Source: Superficieibacter sp. 1612_C1
Lineage (GTDB): Bacteria > Pseudomonadota > Gammaproteobacteria > Enterobacterales > Enterobacteriaceae
DNA length: 64,000 nt
Assembly (NCBI RefSeq): GCF_015234305.1
Contig: NZ_JADGMI010000001.1
Coordinates: 868,001 to 932,000 of the forward strand
Direction: 5' to 3'
Made by a program: the position numbers and the translations under genes. A model generated the notes under the pieces. That model was not told the origin of the DNA. It was given only the letters and a program-made list of their open reading frames with translations, and searched no databases. Position 1 is the first letter of the stretch. Each line of letters starts with the position of its first letter. This document shows positions 43,446 through 55,515 of the stretch, piece after piece.

Positions 43446-44750
43446 TTGACTACACCATTGAAGAAGATTGTGATTGTAGGCGGTGGTGCTGGCGGTCTTG
43501 AACTGGCAACGCAGCTGGGCAAAAAGTTAGGGCGGGGTAAGAAAGCCAAAATCACCCTTGTCGATCGCAACCACAGCCACCTGTGGAAGCCGCTGCTGCA
43601 TGAAGTGGCGACGGGTTCACTGGATGAAGGTGTGGATGCCCTGAGCTATCTGGCCCACGCGCGAAATCACCATTTCCAGTTCCAGTTGGGGTCGGTTATC
43701 GATCTTAATCGTGAAAGTAAAACGTTGACCCTGTCTGAACTGCGCGATGAAAAAGGCGAGTTACTGGTGCCTGAGCGCAAACTGCCTTACGACACGCTGA
43801 TCATGGCGCTTGGCAGTACCTCTAACGACTTCAATACGCCGGGCGTTAAAGAGCACTGTATTTTCCTCGACAACCCGCATCAGGCGCGTCGTTTCCATCA
43901 GGAGATGCTCAACCTGTTCCTTAAGTTCTCGGCGAATCTGGGGGCTAACGGCAAGGTGAATATCGCGATTGTCGGCGGTGGGGCGACCGGGGTTGAGTTG
44001 TCGGCGGAGCTGCATAATGCGGTGAAACAGCTCCACAGCTACGGCTACAAAGGGCTGACCAATGAAGCGCTGAATGTGACGCTGGTGGAAGCCGGCGAGC
44101 GTATTCTGCCTGCGCTGCCGCCGCGTATTTCGGGTGCGGCGCATAACGAACTGACCAAACTCGGCGTGCGTGTCCTTACTCAAACGATGGTGACCAGCGC
44201 CGACGAAGGCGGATTGCACACTAAAGAAGGCGAGTATATTAAAGCCGATTTGATGGTCTGGGCCGCAGGCATCAAAGCTCCGGACTTTATGAAAGAGCTG
44301 GGAGGACTGGAAACAAACCGCATCAATCAGCTGGTGGTCGAGCCGACACTGCAAACGACGCGCGATGCGGATATTTACGCCATTGGTGACTGCGCCTCCT
44401 GCGCTCGTCCGGAAGGCGGATTTGTACCGCCACGCGCGCAGGCCGCGCACCAGATGGCAACCTGCGCGCTGCATAACATCCTGGCGCAGGTGAAGGGGAA
44501 ACCGCTAAAAGCGTACCAGTATAAAGATCATGGTTCGCTGGTGTCGCTGTCTAACTTTTCGACCGTCGGTAGCCTGATGGGGAACCTGACCCGTGGCTCG
44601 ATGATGATCGAAGGGCGCATTGCACGCTTTGTGTATATCTCGCTATACCGTATGCATCAGATCGCGCTACACGGCTATTTTAAAACCGGTCTGATGATGC
44701 TGGTCGGCAGCATTAACCGGGTGATCCGTCCGCGCCTTAAACTGCACTAA
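43446..44750 (+). CDS. ndh: NADH dehydrogenase II
   Basis: A 434-residue single-subunit, non-proton-pumping NADH:quinone oxidoreductase. FAD motif [20 protein letters not shown] at the N-terminus, NADH motif [17 protein letters not shown] in the middle, and a C-terminal membrane-binding region. The start is TTG after TAGGGGG, as in E. coli ndh. Used in aerobic growth and repressed by FNR. Confidence 0.98.
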   Translation: MTTPLKKIVIVGGGAGGLELATQLGKKLGRGKKAKITLVDRNHSHLWKPLLHEVATGSLDEGVDALSYLAHARNHHFQFQLGSVIDLNRESKTLTLSELRDEKGELLVPERKLPYDTLIMALGSTSNDFNTPGVKEHCIFLDNPHQARRFHQEMLNLFLKFSANLGANGKVNIAIVGGGATGVELSAELHNAVKQLHSYGYKGLTNEALNVTLVEAGERILPALPPRISGAAHNELTKLGVRVLTQTMVTSADEGGLHTKEGEYIKADLMVWAAGIKAPDFMKELGGLETNRINQLVVEPTLQTTRDADIYAIGDCASCARPEGGFVPPRAQAAHQMATCALHNILAQVKGKPLKAYQYKDHGSLVSLSNFSTVGSLMGNLTRGSMMIEGRIARFVYISLYRMHQIALHGYFKTGLMMLVGSINRVIRPRLKLH

Positions 44751-44753
44751 GGT

Positions 44754-44898
44754 ATGCAGCCGGGCGGCGCAAGCTCGCCCGGCCTGTGAATCCACCACAC
44801 GTTGCCTGAATACCGTAGGCCTGATAAGCGTAGCGCCATCAGGCATTCAGCCCACCCGACTACCTCCGTAGGCCTGATAAGCGCAGCGCCATCAGGCA
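44754..44898. repeat. Three REP elements after ndh
   Basis: Units at 44754-44786 (CCGGGCGGCGCAAGC), 44815-44846 and 44868-44898 (both CCTGATAAGCG-[T/C]AGCGCCATCAGG). They fill the left half of the 318-bp ndh-ycfJ gap. The right half (44900-45068) holds the ycfJ promoter region; no other feature is seen. Confidence 0.85.
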
Positions 44899-45068
44899 AT
44901 TTCCCTCCCTGGCAAAATATAATCCTGCCAAACAGGCGTACAGCACTAAGACTCCTCTGAATCATTCTGTTTTACCCGCCGATCCCCCGTTTTTAGGCGC
45001 TGTTCTGATTGGCGAAATATCCTCTTGATTGCAAAATTATGACCAACAGCAACGAAGGAGGAGCTCCC

Positions 45069-45608
45069 GTGAATAAATCAATGTTGGCGGGTATAGGGAT
45101 TGGCGTAGCCGCTGCGCTGGGTGTGGCAGCCGTGGCCAGTCTGGACGTCTTTGAACGTGGCCCGCAGTATGCGCAGGTAGTCTCAGCAACGCCGATAAAA
45201 GAAACGGTTAAAACGCCGCGTAAAGAGTGTCGGAACGTCAATGTGACCCACCGACGCCCGGTGCAGGACGAAAACCGCATTACCGGTTCCGTGCTTGGTG
45301 CGGTCGCAGGCGGAGTTGTAGGCCACCAGTTTGGCGGCGGACGTGGTAAAGACATTGCCACAATCGCGGGCGCGCTGGGCGGCGGCTATGCCGGTAACCA
45401 GATCCAGGGCTCAATGCAGGAATCGGATACGTACACCACCACGCAGCAGCGCTGCAAAACGGTGTACGACAAATCGGAAAATATGCTTGGTTATGATGTG
45501 ACCTATAAAATCGGCGATCAGCAGGGGAAAATCCGCATGAAAGACGATCCGGGAACGCAGATCCCGCTCGACAGCAAGGGGCAGCTGGTCCTGAATAACA
45601 AAGCATAA
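45069..45608 (+). CDS. ycfJ: Glycine-zipper protein YcfJ
   Basis: 179 residues with a GTG start (GTGAATAAATCAATG) after GAAGGAGGAG, which reproduces the E. coli N-terminus. It has an N-terminal membrane anchor or signal (about 3-25) and the glycine-zipper 2TM motif GSVLGAVAGGVVGHQFGGG near residue 80. Probably membrane or envelope associated. Function unknown. Confidence 0.93.
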   Translation: MNKSMLAGIGIGVAAALGVAAVASLDVFERGPQYAQVVSATPIKETVKTPRKECRNVNVTHRRPVQDENRITGSVLGAVAGGVVGHQFGGGRGKDIATIAGALGGGYAGNQIQGSMQESDTYTTTQQRCKTVYDKSENMLGYDVTYKIGDQQGKIRMKDDPGTQIPLDSKGQLVLNNKA

Positions 45609-45627
45609 AAAAGCGTTATTACTGTTT

Positions 45628-45659
45628 GCCCCTCATCGCTCAGGCTGAGGGGCTTTTTT
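45628..45659 (+). terminator. Terminator after ycfJ
   Basis: GCCCCTCA-N10-TGAGGGGC followed by six T residues, 19 bp after ycfJ and 5 bp before the convergent comR stop. Confidence 0.92.
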
Positions 45660-45664
45660 GTGGC

Positions 45665-46300
45665 TTACAGCGTAAGCATTTTTGGCCACAGGCAGAAGGT
45701 AGTGCGGATAATCTGCTGCAAATCCTCAAGGCTTGCGCCTTCGCGCGCGCTAATCGACATGCCCTGCAAAATACAGTTCAGAAACTGCGCCAGCGCCTGA
45801 ACATCTTTTTGCGCCGGGAGTTCACCGCGCTGCTGTCGGGAAAGCAGAAACTTGCAAAGCGTCTGTTCCTGCTGCGCATGGCGCGTTTTCAGCGTGCGGG
45901 CAATCTCTTTTGACGAGGCGGCAAGCGTCGCCGAGGTGTTGATCATAAAGCAGCCGGCCGGGGTTTCTTTGCTGGTAAAGCAGGTAGCAACCGCCGTGAA
46001 ATAGTCCTGCAACGACTGCTCTACGGATTTCTCCTCATTGAACAGAGCGGCTTCATGACGCGCGGCGAAACGCGAGATATAGCGATCGAGCACCGCCCGA
46101 AATAAACCCTCTTTATTAATAAACTCCGCATAGAGCGTCGGGGCTTTAGCGCCCGTCGCTTCGACCAGATCGGCGAGCGAGGTTGCTTCATACCCGTGTT
46201 CCCAGAAGAGTGTCATGGCCTTATCCAGCGCCGCGTCCCTGTCGAACACTTTTGGTCGGCCACGGCTTTTTTTTGTGCAACTTTGAACGTCAGCTGTCAT
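45665..46300 (-). CDS. comR: TetR-family repressor ComR
   Basis: A 211-residue TetR regulator. Helix-turn-helix at about residues 27-60 (ATSLADLVEATGAKAPTLYA) and a C-terminal ligand domain with AGCFMINTSATLA. In E. coli ComR represses the divergent bhsA (comC) and is relieved by copper. Two matching palindromes in the shared region are candidate operators. Confidence 0.94.
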   Translation of the reverse strand: MTADVQSCTKKSRGRPKVFDRDAALDKAMTLFWEHGYEATSLADLVEATGAKAPTLYAEFINKEGLFRAVLDRYISRFAARHEAALFNEEKSVEQSLQDYFTAVATCFTSKETPAGCFMINTSATLAASSKEIARTLKTRHAQQEQTLCKFLLSRQQRGELPAQKDVQALAQFLNCILQGMSISAREGASLEDLQQIIRTTFCLWPKMLTL

Positions 46301-46429
46301 GGTGCCGTTGTACCTGAGTCAGTTAAGTGAATAACCATTATAAAAATAAATGTATCGCGGTGCCACCTCAGAACCAACAAAAATTTAATAAGCTTATGTT
46401 TATGAAAGATAATGGTTTTTATTTTATTA

Positions 46430-46441
46430 TAACGATCGTTA
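46430..46441. promoter_or_regulatory. Candidate ComR operator 1
   Basis: TAACGATCGTTA, a perfect palindrome, extended to 16 bp TATAACGATCGTTATA (46428-46443). It lies just upstream of the bhsA -35 element. Confidence 0.6.
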
Positions 46442-46451
46442 TAGAATAAAC

Positions 46452-46480
46452 TTGACTGTGATATTGATCACATTTATGAT
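46452..46480 (+). promoter_or_regulatory. bhsA sigma-70 promoter with internal CRP-like site
   Basis: TTGACT (46452-46457), 17-bp spacer, TATGAT (46475-46480). The spacer contains TGTGA-TATTGA-TCACA (46457-46472), an exact match to the CRP consensus halves. CRP bound there would overlap RNA polymerase. Confidence 0.7.
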
Positions 46481-46485
46481 TTACC

Positions 46486-46497
46486 TATCGATCGTTA
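46486..46497. promoter_or_regulatory. Candidate ComR operator 2
   Basis: TATCGATCGTTA, one mismatch from the TAACGATCGTTA of operator 1, with its centre 56 bp away and at the likely bhsA start point. Confidence 0.55.
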
Positions 46498-46538
46498 ATT
46501 AAATGCGGTCCACCGTTCATCTGCATAAGGTCAATATT

Positions 46539-46796
46539 ATGAAAAACGTCAAAACCCTCATCGCCGCCGCTGTACTGAGTTCACTTTCTTTTGCAAGCGT
46601 TGCTGCCGTTCAGGTGCAGTCCACCCCAGCCGATCAGCAAAAAGCTGGCGTTATCTCTGCGGATGCCGGGACAAATTTAGGCTCGCTGGAAAATCAGCTG
46701 GCGCAAAAAGCGGATGCAATGGGCGCGAAATCTTTCCGCATCACCTCCGTAAGCGGTCCGAATACGCTGCATGGCACCGCTGTGATTTACAAATAA
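46539..46796 (+). CDS. bhsA: Outer-membrane stress protein BhsA (DUF1471)
   Basis: An 85-residue YhcN/BhsA-family protein. Signal peptide of about 22 residues (MKNVKTLIAAAVLSSLSFAS to VAA), then the DUF1471 domain with AGTNLGSLENQLAQKADAMG and GTAVIYK at the C-terminus. In E. coli it affects copper permeability, biofilm formation and stress resistance. I start at 46539, matching E. coli; an in-frame ATG 12 codons upstream lies in the leader. Confidence 0.96.
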   Translation: MKNVKTLIAAAVLSSLSFASVAAVQVQSTPADQQKAGVISADAGTNLGSLENQLAQKADAMGAKSFRITSVSGPNTLHGTAVIYK

Positions 46797-46824
46797 GATA
46801 ACCCTCTACCTGGTATTTACAGGA

Positions 46825-46856
46825 AGCCCCACGGTGATTACCGTGGGGCTTTTTTT
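46825..46856 (+). terminator. Terminator after bhsA
   Basis: AGCCCCACGGT-GATT-ACCGTGGGGCT followed by T residues: an 11-bp perfect stem ending 9 bp before the convergent mfd stop. Confidence 0.95.
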
Positions 46857-46865
46857 ATCACAGAC

Positions 46866-49800
46866 TCAGGCTATTGCATTTTCCTCAAGCTGGCGCATAA
46901 AGTTGCGCACCCAGTCCATACGGACTTTCCGCTCGTTGAGATCCTGGAAAAACTTTAGCCGCGTCGGGCCATCAAGCCGGAAATGCTGCGGCTCCTTTTG
47001 CAGCAGGCCAATCAGCCAGGCAGGGTTAACGTGATTATTCTCCGCAAATTCGATCTGCCCGCCTTTATCATTGCCCTCAAGCTTACGGATCCCCAGCCGC
47101 TGCGCCTGCTGACGCAGACCCGCAATATCCAGCAGATTACGCGCCGGATCAGGCAGCAGGCCAAAGCGATCAATCAACTCGACTTTAATCTCTTCAAGCG
47201 CATTATCATTTTTGGCGCTGGCAATGCGTTTATAGAAGGAGAGGCGGGTGTTAACGTCCGGAATAAAATCATCCGGCAGCAGCGACGGCATTCGCAGTTC
47301 GACCTCCGTTTGCTGACTGGTGAGATCCTCAAGCGACGGCTCGCGACCCGCTTTCAGGGCGTCTACCGCATTTTCCAGCAGATCCATATACAGCGAGAAG
47401 CCGATGGTTTCCATCTGACCGCTCTGATCTTCCCCCAGCAGTTCACCGGCACCACGAATTTCCAGATCGTGCGTTGCCAGCGCAAAGCCCGCGCCTAAAT
47501 CTTCCAGCGAGGCAATCGCTTCCAGCCGTTTCTGCGCGTCGGTGGTCATCGCCTTCGGATGCGGCGTCAGCAGCCACGCATAGGCCTGATGGTGCGAACG
47601 ACCGACGCGCCCGCGTAGCTGATGTAGCTGCGCCAGTCCGAAATGATCGGCGCGTTCGATGATGATGGTATTGGCGGTCGGAATATCAATCCCGGTCTCA
47701 ATGATGGTGGTACACACCAGCACGTTAAAACGCTGGTGGTGAAAGTCGTTCATCACCCGTTCCAGTTCGCGCTCGCGCATCTGACCGTGACCGATGGCAA
47801 TGCGCGCCTCCGGCACCAGCTCGGCGAGGCGCGCCGCCGCTTTCTGGATGTTTTCGACGTCGTTATAGAGATAATAGACCTGCCCGCCGCGCAGGACTTC
47901 ACGCAGGATCGCCTCACGGACCACCAGATTATCGTACTCGCGCACGAAGGTTTTCACCGCCAGACGGCGGGCCGGTGGGGTAGCGATAATCGACAGATCG
48001 CGCATTCCGCTCATCGCCATGTTCAGCGTGCGCGGGATTGGCGTGGCGGTCAGCGTCAGAATATCCACGTCAGAACGCATCGCTTTAATACGCTCTTTAT
48101 GCCGCACACCGAAGCGGTGCTCTTCATCGACAATCAGCAGGCCCAGATCGCGCCATTTGACATCCGCCTGCAACAGTTTGTGGGTGCCGATCAGAATATC
48201 GATTTTTCCTTCGGCCGCCTGTTCGAGAATTTGCGCCTGCTCTTTGGCGCTGCGAAAGCGCGACAGCATCTCGATACGCACCGGCCAACTGGCGAAACGG
48301 TCGCGGAAATTGTCAAAATGCTGCTGGGCGAGCAGGGTAGTGGGAACCAGTACCGCGACCTGCTTATTATTTTCTATCGCGAGAAAGGCGGCGCGCATGG
48401 CGACTTCAGTCTTACCAAAACCCACATCGCCACAGACCAGACGATCCATCGCCAGCGGCTGACACATATCACTCAATACGGCATTGATTGCCAGCGCCTG
48501 ATCGGGCGTGGTCTCAAAGGGGAAACTGTCGCAAAACAGCTGATACTGTTCGCGGTTATGCTTAAAGGCAAAGCCTTTTTTCGCCGCGCGCTGGGCATAA
48601 ATGTCCAGCAGCTCTGCCGCCACGTCGCGCACCCGCTCGGCGGCTTTCTGCCGGGCGCGGGTCCAGACATCGCTGCCCAGTTTATGCAGCGGCGCATTCT
48701 CTTCTGCACCGCCCGCATAGCGGCTGATCAAATGCAGGGAGGAAACCGGAACGTACAGTTTGGCCTCGTTGGCGTAGGTCAGCATCAGGTATTCCGCGGT
48801 GATGCCGCCTGCTTCCAGGGTGGTCATGCCCGCGTAGCGGCCCACGCCGTGTTCCAGATGTACTACCGGTTGCCCGATATGCAGCTCAGCGAGGTTGCGG
48901 ATCAGCGTATCCGGGTTGATGGTGCGGCGACTATCCTGGCGACGACGCGCCACGCGCTCGCCCAGCAGATCGCTTTCGCAGATCAGGGCACGGTTGCGCA
49001 GGGTGTCGATAAAGCCGTGCTCGGCCGCACCGATCATCACGTAGCGTCCTTTGTCCGTCGCCTCATCCAGCCGCAGGATGCGTTTTGGTGACAGCTTGAT
49101 ACGGGCTACCAGCTCGCCGAGCGCTTCACGGCGTCCTTCACTTTCCACCGAGAAAATCACCGGACCGTCGAAAGACTCCAGAAACTTACGCAGATTGTCG
49201 AGCGGGGACTTTTGCTGCGCCTGTACCGACAGGTCGGGCAATGTGCGATAGCCCAGATTAGTAAAGGCCGCTTTATCTGCCAGACTCTCGGTTTTTAACT
49301 GTATGCGCGGCCAGCGTTTTAATTCGCCGAGCAGCTCATCGGTGCGCATCCACAACTGTTCTGGCGGCAGCAGGGGACGCATCGGATCCACGCCCCGGTT
49401 CTCATAGCGGGCATGGGCATCGGCCTGAAAACGGGTGGCGCTACCTTCGACGTCGCCGGTATTGATAATCAGCGTATTGGCCGGGAAATAGCTGAACAGC
49501 GGCGACAGCGGCTCGCTAAAAAATAAAGGCTGCCAGTATTCGATCCCGGCAGGCAATGTACCTTTACTCACCTGCTGATAAATATGCTCGGCGTCGCGTT
49601 TTACATCGAACTTATCGCGCCACTGGCTGCGAAAAAGTTCGATCGCTGCTTTATCCGTAGGAAATTCGTGCGCGGGCAGCAGGTTGATGGCGTCGACTTC
49701 TTCCAGCGTGCGCTGGGTATCGGCATCAAAAAGGCGCAGGCTGTCGATTTCGTCATCAAAAAAATCCAGACGATAGGGCTGCACGCTACCCATCGGGTAG

Positions 49801-50312
49801 AGATCCAGCAGCGCGCCACGGGTGGCATATTCACCGTGCTCCATGACCTGATCCACATGACGATAGCCTGCGGATTCCAGCTGCGCGCGTAGCGCATCGC
49901 GCGACAGGCGCTGCCCTTTTTTCATCACCAGCGCATGACCGTGCAGATAGCTGTGCGGACAGACGCGCTGCATCAGCGTATTCACCGGCAGGATCAACAC
50001 GCCGCGCTGCATGGTGGGAAGCTGATAGAGCACCGAAAGGCGCGAGGAGATGATCTCCTGGTGCGGTGAAAAACTATCGTAAGGCAGCGTTTCCCAGTCG
50101 GCGAGGTTGATAACCAGGTTATCCGTAAACTGGGTGATTTCGTCGTGCAGGCGCAGGGCGTTTTGCATGTCGGGCGCAACCAGCACCACCGGCCCAGAAT
50201 GGCGCTCGACGATCCCGGCGATCTCTGTCGCGCAGGCCGCGCCGGTTAACTCTCCCAGTTGGCGTTGATCGCCTGCTTTGACAGGCAAGGAATAACGGTG
50301 TTGTTCAGGCAT
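46866..50312 (-). CDS. mfd: Transcription-repair coupling factor Mfd
   Basis: 1148 residues, exactly the E. coli length. The N-terminal UvrB-like region recruits UvrA; the RNA polymerase interaction domain lies near residues 470-545; the SF2 translocase motor has Walker A CGDVGFGKTEVAMRA and DEEH in IVDEEHRFGV; the TRG motif and C-terminal D7 follow. Mfd removes stalled RNA polymerase and brings in UvrAB. In E. coli K-12 it is flanked by ldtC and ycfT, both missing here. Confidence 0.98.
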   Translation of the reverse strand: MPEQHRYSLPVKAGDQRQLGELTGAACATEIAGIVERHSGPVVLVAPDMQNALRLHDEITQFTDNLVINLADWETLPYDSFSPHQEIISSRLSVLYQLPTMQRGVLILPVNTLMQRVCPHSYLHGHALVMKKGQRLSRDALRAQLESAGYRHVDQVMEHGEYATRGALLDLYPMGSVQPYRLDFFDDEIDSLRLFDADTQRTLEEVDAINLLPAHEFPTDKAAIELFRSQWRDKFDVKRDAEHIYQQVSKGTLPAGIEYWQPLFFSEPLSPLFSYFPANTLIINTGDVEGSATRFQADAHARYENRGVDPMRPLLPPEQLWMRTDELLGELKRWPRIQLKTESLADKAAFTNLGYRTLPDLSVQAQQKSPLDNLRKFLESFDGPVIFSVESEGRREALGELVARIKLSPKRILRLDEATDKGRYVMIGAAEHGFIDTLRNRALICESDLLGERVARRRQDSRRTINPDTLIRNLAELHIGQPVVHLEHGVGRYAGMTTLEAGGITAEYLMLTYANEAKLYVPVSSLHLISRYAGGAEENAPLHKLGSDVWTRARQKAAERVRDVAAELLDIYAQRAAKKGFAFKHNREQYQLFCDSFPFETTPDQALAINAVLSDMCQPLAMDRLVCGDVGFGKTEVAMRAAFLAIENNKQVAVLVPTTLLAQQHFDNFRDRFASWPVRIEMLSRFRSAKEQAQILEQAAEGKIDILIGTHKLLQADVKWRDLGLLIVDEEHRFGVRHKERIKAMRSDVDILTLTATPIPRTLNMAMSGMRDLSIIATPPARRLAVKTFVREYDNLVVREAILREVLRGGQVYYLYNDVENIQKAAARLAELVPEARIAIGHGQMRERELERVMNDFHHQRFNVLVCTTIIETGIDIPTANTIIIERADHFGLAQLHQLRGRVGRSHHQAYAWLLTPHPKAMTTDAQKRLEAIASLEDLGAGFALATHDLEIRGAGELLGEDQSGQMETIGFSLYMDLLENAVDALKAGREPSLEDLTSQQTEVELRMPSLLPDDFIPDVNTRLSFYKRIASAKNDNALEEIKVELIDRFGLLPDPARNLLDIAGLRQQAQRLGIRKLEGNDKGGQIEFAENNHVNPAWLIGLLQKEPQHFRLDGPTRLKFFQDLNERKVRMDWVRNFMRQLEENAIA

Positions 50313-50454
50313 AGGTCGTGTCGGGGTCTCTGATAGGTTTGCCCAGAAGATATGGGGACAACGTGCTGATTCTCAATGCAGATTATTATCCGCGTTCAGT
50401 TTACATAAGCAAATGGTAGATCAATCTGCGCCTGCGCGCGTGAATCAATAATAG

Positions 50455-52467
<2,013 letters not shown>

Positions 52468-52468
<1 letters not shown>

Positions 52469-53712
52469 TGGCCTCGCCTTTATCCCTTCTTATCGGGTTG
52501 CGTTTTAGCCGTGGCCGTCGCCGTAGCGGCATGGTGTCGCTGATTTCGATTATCTCTACCGTCGGTATTGCGCTCGGTGTCGCGGTGCTGATTATTGGAC
52601 TGAGCGCAATGAACGGTTTTGAGCGCGAGCTGAACAACCGTATTTTAGCCGTGGTGCCGCACGGCCAGATCGAGCCGGTGAATCAGCCGTGGAACGGCTG
52701 GAACGACAAGCTCAGCAAAATTGAGAAAGTGCCCGGTATTGTCGCTGCCGCGCCCTATGTCGATTTCACCGGGCTGGTCGAGAGCGGCGCGAACATCCGC
52801 GCCATTCAGGTGAAGGGCGTCGATCCGCAGCAGGAAAGCCGTCTTAGCGCGCTGCCTCAGTATGTTCAGGGCAGTGCCTGGGCGAACTTTAAGGCGGGCG
52901 AACAGCAGATCATTATTGGTAAAGGCGTTGCCGACGCGCTGCACGTTAAGCAGGGCGATTCAGTGTCGATTATGATCCCCAACGCCAGTGCCGATCATAA
53001 GCTGCTCCAGCCGAAACGTATTCGACTCCACGTTACCGGTATTCTGCAACTCAGCGGTCAGCTCGATCACAGCTTTGCGATGATCCCGATGCAGGATGCA
53101 CAGCAGTATCTGGAGATGGGCAGCAGCGTGACCGGCATTGCGCTGAAGGTCAACGACGTCTTTAACGCGCCGGCGCTGGTGCGCTCGGCGGGTGAAGTGA
53201 CCAATGATTACGTCTATATCAAAAGCTGGGTAGGCACCTATGGCTATATGTATCGCGATATTCAGATGATCCGCGCCATTATGTACCTGGCGATGATTCT
53301 GGTGATCGGCGTGGCCTGTTTTAACATCGTCTCCACCCTGGTGATGGCGGTAAAAGACAAAAGCAGCGATATCGCGGTACTGCGCACCCTTGGCGCGAAA
53401 GACGGACTGATCCGCGCGATTTTCGTCTGGTACGGACTGCTCGCAGGACTATTTGGTAGCCTTATCGGGGTAGTTATCGGCGTGATTGGCGCGCTACAGC
53501 TGACGGCGATTATTGAGTTTATCGAAAAGCGGATCGGCCATCAGTTCCTGTCCGGCGATATTTACTTTATTGACTTCCTGCCGTCAGAATTACACTGGCT
53601 GGACGTGCTGTATGTTCTGGTGACGGCGCTGCTGCTGAGCCTGCTGGCAAGCTGGTATCCGGCGCGACGCGCGAGTAACATTGATCCTGCAAGGGTATTA
53701 AGCGGGCAATAA
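52468..53712 (+). CDS. lolE: Lipoprotein-releasing system permease LolE
   Basis: 414 residues, the E. coli length. Same topology as LolC (FtsX/MacB-PCD), with [20 protein letters not shown] at the N-terminus. LolE takes up the lipoprotein substrate. Last lol gene; nagK follows closely. Confidence 0.98.
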
Positions 53713-53729
53713 TTTCAAAAGGAGTGGCG

Positions 53730-54653
53730 ATGTATTACGGATTTGATATTGGTGGCAGCAAGATTGCGCTGGGGGTATTTGATACCGAGCGACATATGCA
53801 ATGGGAAAAGCGCATCGCCACCCCACGAGACAGTTATGAATCCTTTTTACAGGCAGTAACCGGACTGGTTGCCGAGGCCGACGCCCGTTTCGCCTGTAAA
53901 GGCACGGTCGGTATTGGTATCCCCGGTATGCCGGAAACCGATGACGGCACGCTGTATGCCGCTAACGTCCCCGCCGCCAGCGGCAAACCGCTGCGCGCCG
54001 ATCTCAGTCGTTTACTGGACCGCGATGTGCGTCTGGATAACGACGCTAACTGCTTTGCGCTTTCCGAAGCCTGGGACGAAGAGTTTATCCAGTATCCGCT
54101 GGTGATGGGTCTGATCCTCGGGACCGGCGTCGGCGGTGGTCTGGTCATCAACGGCAAGCCCATCACCGGGCGCAGCTATATCACCGGTGAGTTTGGTCAT
54201 ATTCGCCTCCCGGTCGATGCATTTACCCTGATGGGCTTAGACTTCCCACTACGGCGCTGCGGTTGCGGTCAGATTGGCTGCATTGAAAATTATCTTTCCG
54301 GTCGTGGCTTTGCCTGGCTTTATCAGCATTATTACCACCAGCCGCTCAGCGGCGAGGAGATTGTGCACCTCTGGCAACAGGGCGACGAGAAAGCGCGTCA
54401 GCACGTAGAGCGTTATCTCGACCTGCTGGCGGTGTGCCTTGGTAATATCCTGACGATTATCGATCCTGATTTAGTGGTGATCGGCGGTGGATTGTCTAAC
54501 TTTAGTGCTATAGCTGAAGGACTCGCGGCGCGTTTACCGCGCCATCTGTTACCGGTTGCCAGCGTACCGCGCATTGAGCGCGCGCGGCACGGTGATGCAG
54601 GAGGAATGCGCGGCGCGGCGTTCCTTCACCTTACTGATACGCCCCAGAGGTAA
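53730..54653 (+). CDS. nagK: N-acetylglucosamine kinase NagK
   Basis: A 307-residue ROK-family sugar kinase. ATP site FDIGGSK at the N-terminus, catalytic Asp in [18 protein letters not shown], and the zinc motif [12 protein letters not shown]. It phosphorylates GlcNAc from murein recycling, the step after NagZ encoded at 41.6 kb. I start at 53730 with GGAG five bases upstream. Confidence 0.97.
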   Translation: MYYGFDIGGSKIALGVFDTERHMQWEKRIATPRDSYESFLQAVTGLVAEADARFACKGTVGIGIPGMPETDDGTLYAANVPAASGKPLRADLSRLLDRDVRLDNDANCFALSEAWDEEFIQYPLVMGLILGTGVGGGLVINGKPITGRSYITGEFGHIRLPVDAFTLMGLDFPLRRCGCGQIGCIENYLSGRGFAWLYQHYYHQPLSGEEIVHLWQQGDEKARQHVERYLDLLAVCLGNILTIIDPDLVVIGGGLSNFSAIAEGLAARLPRHLLPVASVPRIERARHGDAGGMRGAAFLHLTDTPQR

Positions 54654-54655
54654 TT

Positions 54656-55474
54656 ATGCAGTCGCGCCGCCTACATCGATTAAGTCGTTTTCGCCGTAAC
54701 AAACGCCGACTGCGCGAGCGTCTGCGTCAGCGCATTTTCTTCAGAGACAGGGTGCCAGAAGAGATGGATAAACCAAGAGTCGTGGTTCTGACCGGTGCCG
54801 GAATTTCAGCCGAGTCGGGGATCCGCACCTTCCGTGCGGCGGATGGCTTATGGGAAGAGCATCGGGTCGAAGACGTGGCGACGCCGGAAGGTTTCGCCCG
54901 TGACCCGGCGCTGGTGCAGGCGTTTTACAACGCCCGGCGTCGGCAGCTCCAGCAGGCTGAAATTGTCCCTAACGCCGCGCATCATGCGCTGGCTAAGCTT
55001 GAAGAGGCGCTCGGCGATCGCTTTCTGCTGGTCACGCAGAATATCGATAATCTGCATGAGCGCGCGGGTAATAAACATATCGTGCATATGCACGGCGAAC
55101 TGCTGAAAGTCCGCTGCTCGTGGAGTGGGCAGGTGCTGGAGTGGACCGGTGACGTCACGCCAGAGGATAAATGCCACTGCTGCCAGTTTCCTGCACCGCT
55201 GCGCCCGCACGTGGTATGGTTCGGTGAAATGCCGCTTGGCATGGATGAAATCTACAGCGCGCTGGCAATGGCGGATGTCTTTATCGCCATCGGCACCTCC
55301 GGGCATGTTTATCCAGCGGCAGGCTTTGTCCATGAGGCCCGCTTGCACGGCGCACATACGGTGGAGCTGAATCTCGAACCCAGCCAGGTTGGTAGTGAAT
55401 TTGAAGAGAAGCATTACGGTCTGGCGAGTGAAGTGGTGCCGGAGTTTGTGGAGAAAATGCTGAAAGGTTTGTAA
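54656..55474 (+). CDS. cobB: NAD-dependent protein deacylase CobB (sirtuin)
   Basis: 272 residues. The arginine-rich N-terminal extension (to about residue 36) resembles the long form of E. coli CobB; a shorter form from Met37 ([13 protein letters not shown]) is likely too. Sirtuin motifs [25 protein letters not shown] and catalytic HMHGELL are present. It ends at MLKGL, several residues before the E. coli end. It starts 2 bp after nagK. Confidence 0.96.
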   Translation: MQSRRLHRLSRFRRNKRRLRERLRQRIFFRDRVPEEMDKPRVVVLTGAGISAESGIRTFRAADGLWEEHRVEDVATPEGFARDPALVQAFYNARRRQLQQAEIVPNAAHHALAKLEEALGDRFLLVTQNIDNLHERAGNKHIVHMHGELLKVRCSWSGQVLEWTGDVTPEDKCHCCQFPAPLRPHVVWFGEMPLGMDEIYSALAMADVFIAIGTSGHVYPAAGFVHEARLHGAHTVELNLEPSQVGSEFEEKHYGLASEVVPEFVEKMLKGL

Positions 55475-55483
55475 GGCACTTTC

Positions 55484-55508
55484 CAGGCGGAGCAGCCTGC
55501 TCCGCCTG
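55484..55508. terminator. Long hairpin between convergent cobB and potD
   Basis: CAGGCGGAGCAG-C-CTGCTCCGCCTG: two perfect 12-bp arms around one base in the 41-bp gap between convergent genes. T runs are poor on both sides, so termination strength is uncertain. Confidence 0.6.
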
Positions 55509-55515
55509 TCTGCTG

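Noticed and set aside
47643-49091. Open reading frame of 482 codons on the plus strand inside mfd
   Set aside because: Antisense to a full-length, motif-complete Mfd. Long mirror frames are common in GC-rich enteric genes.
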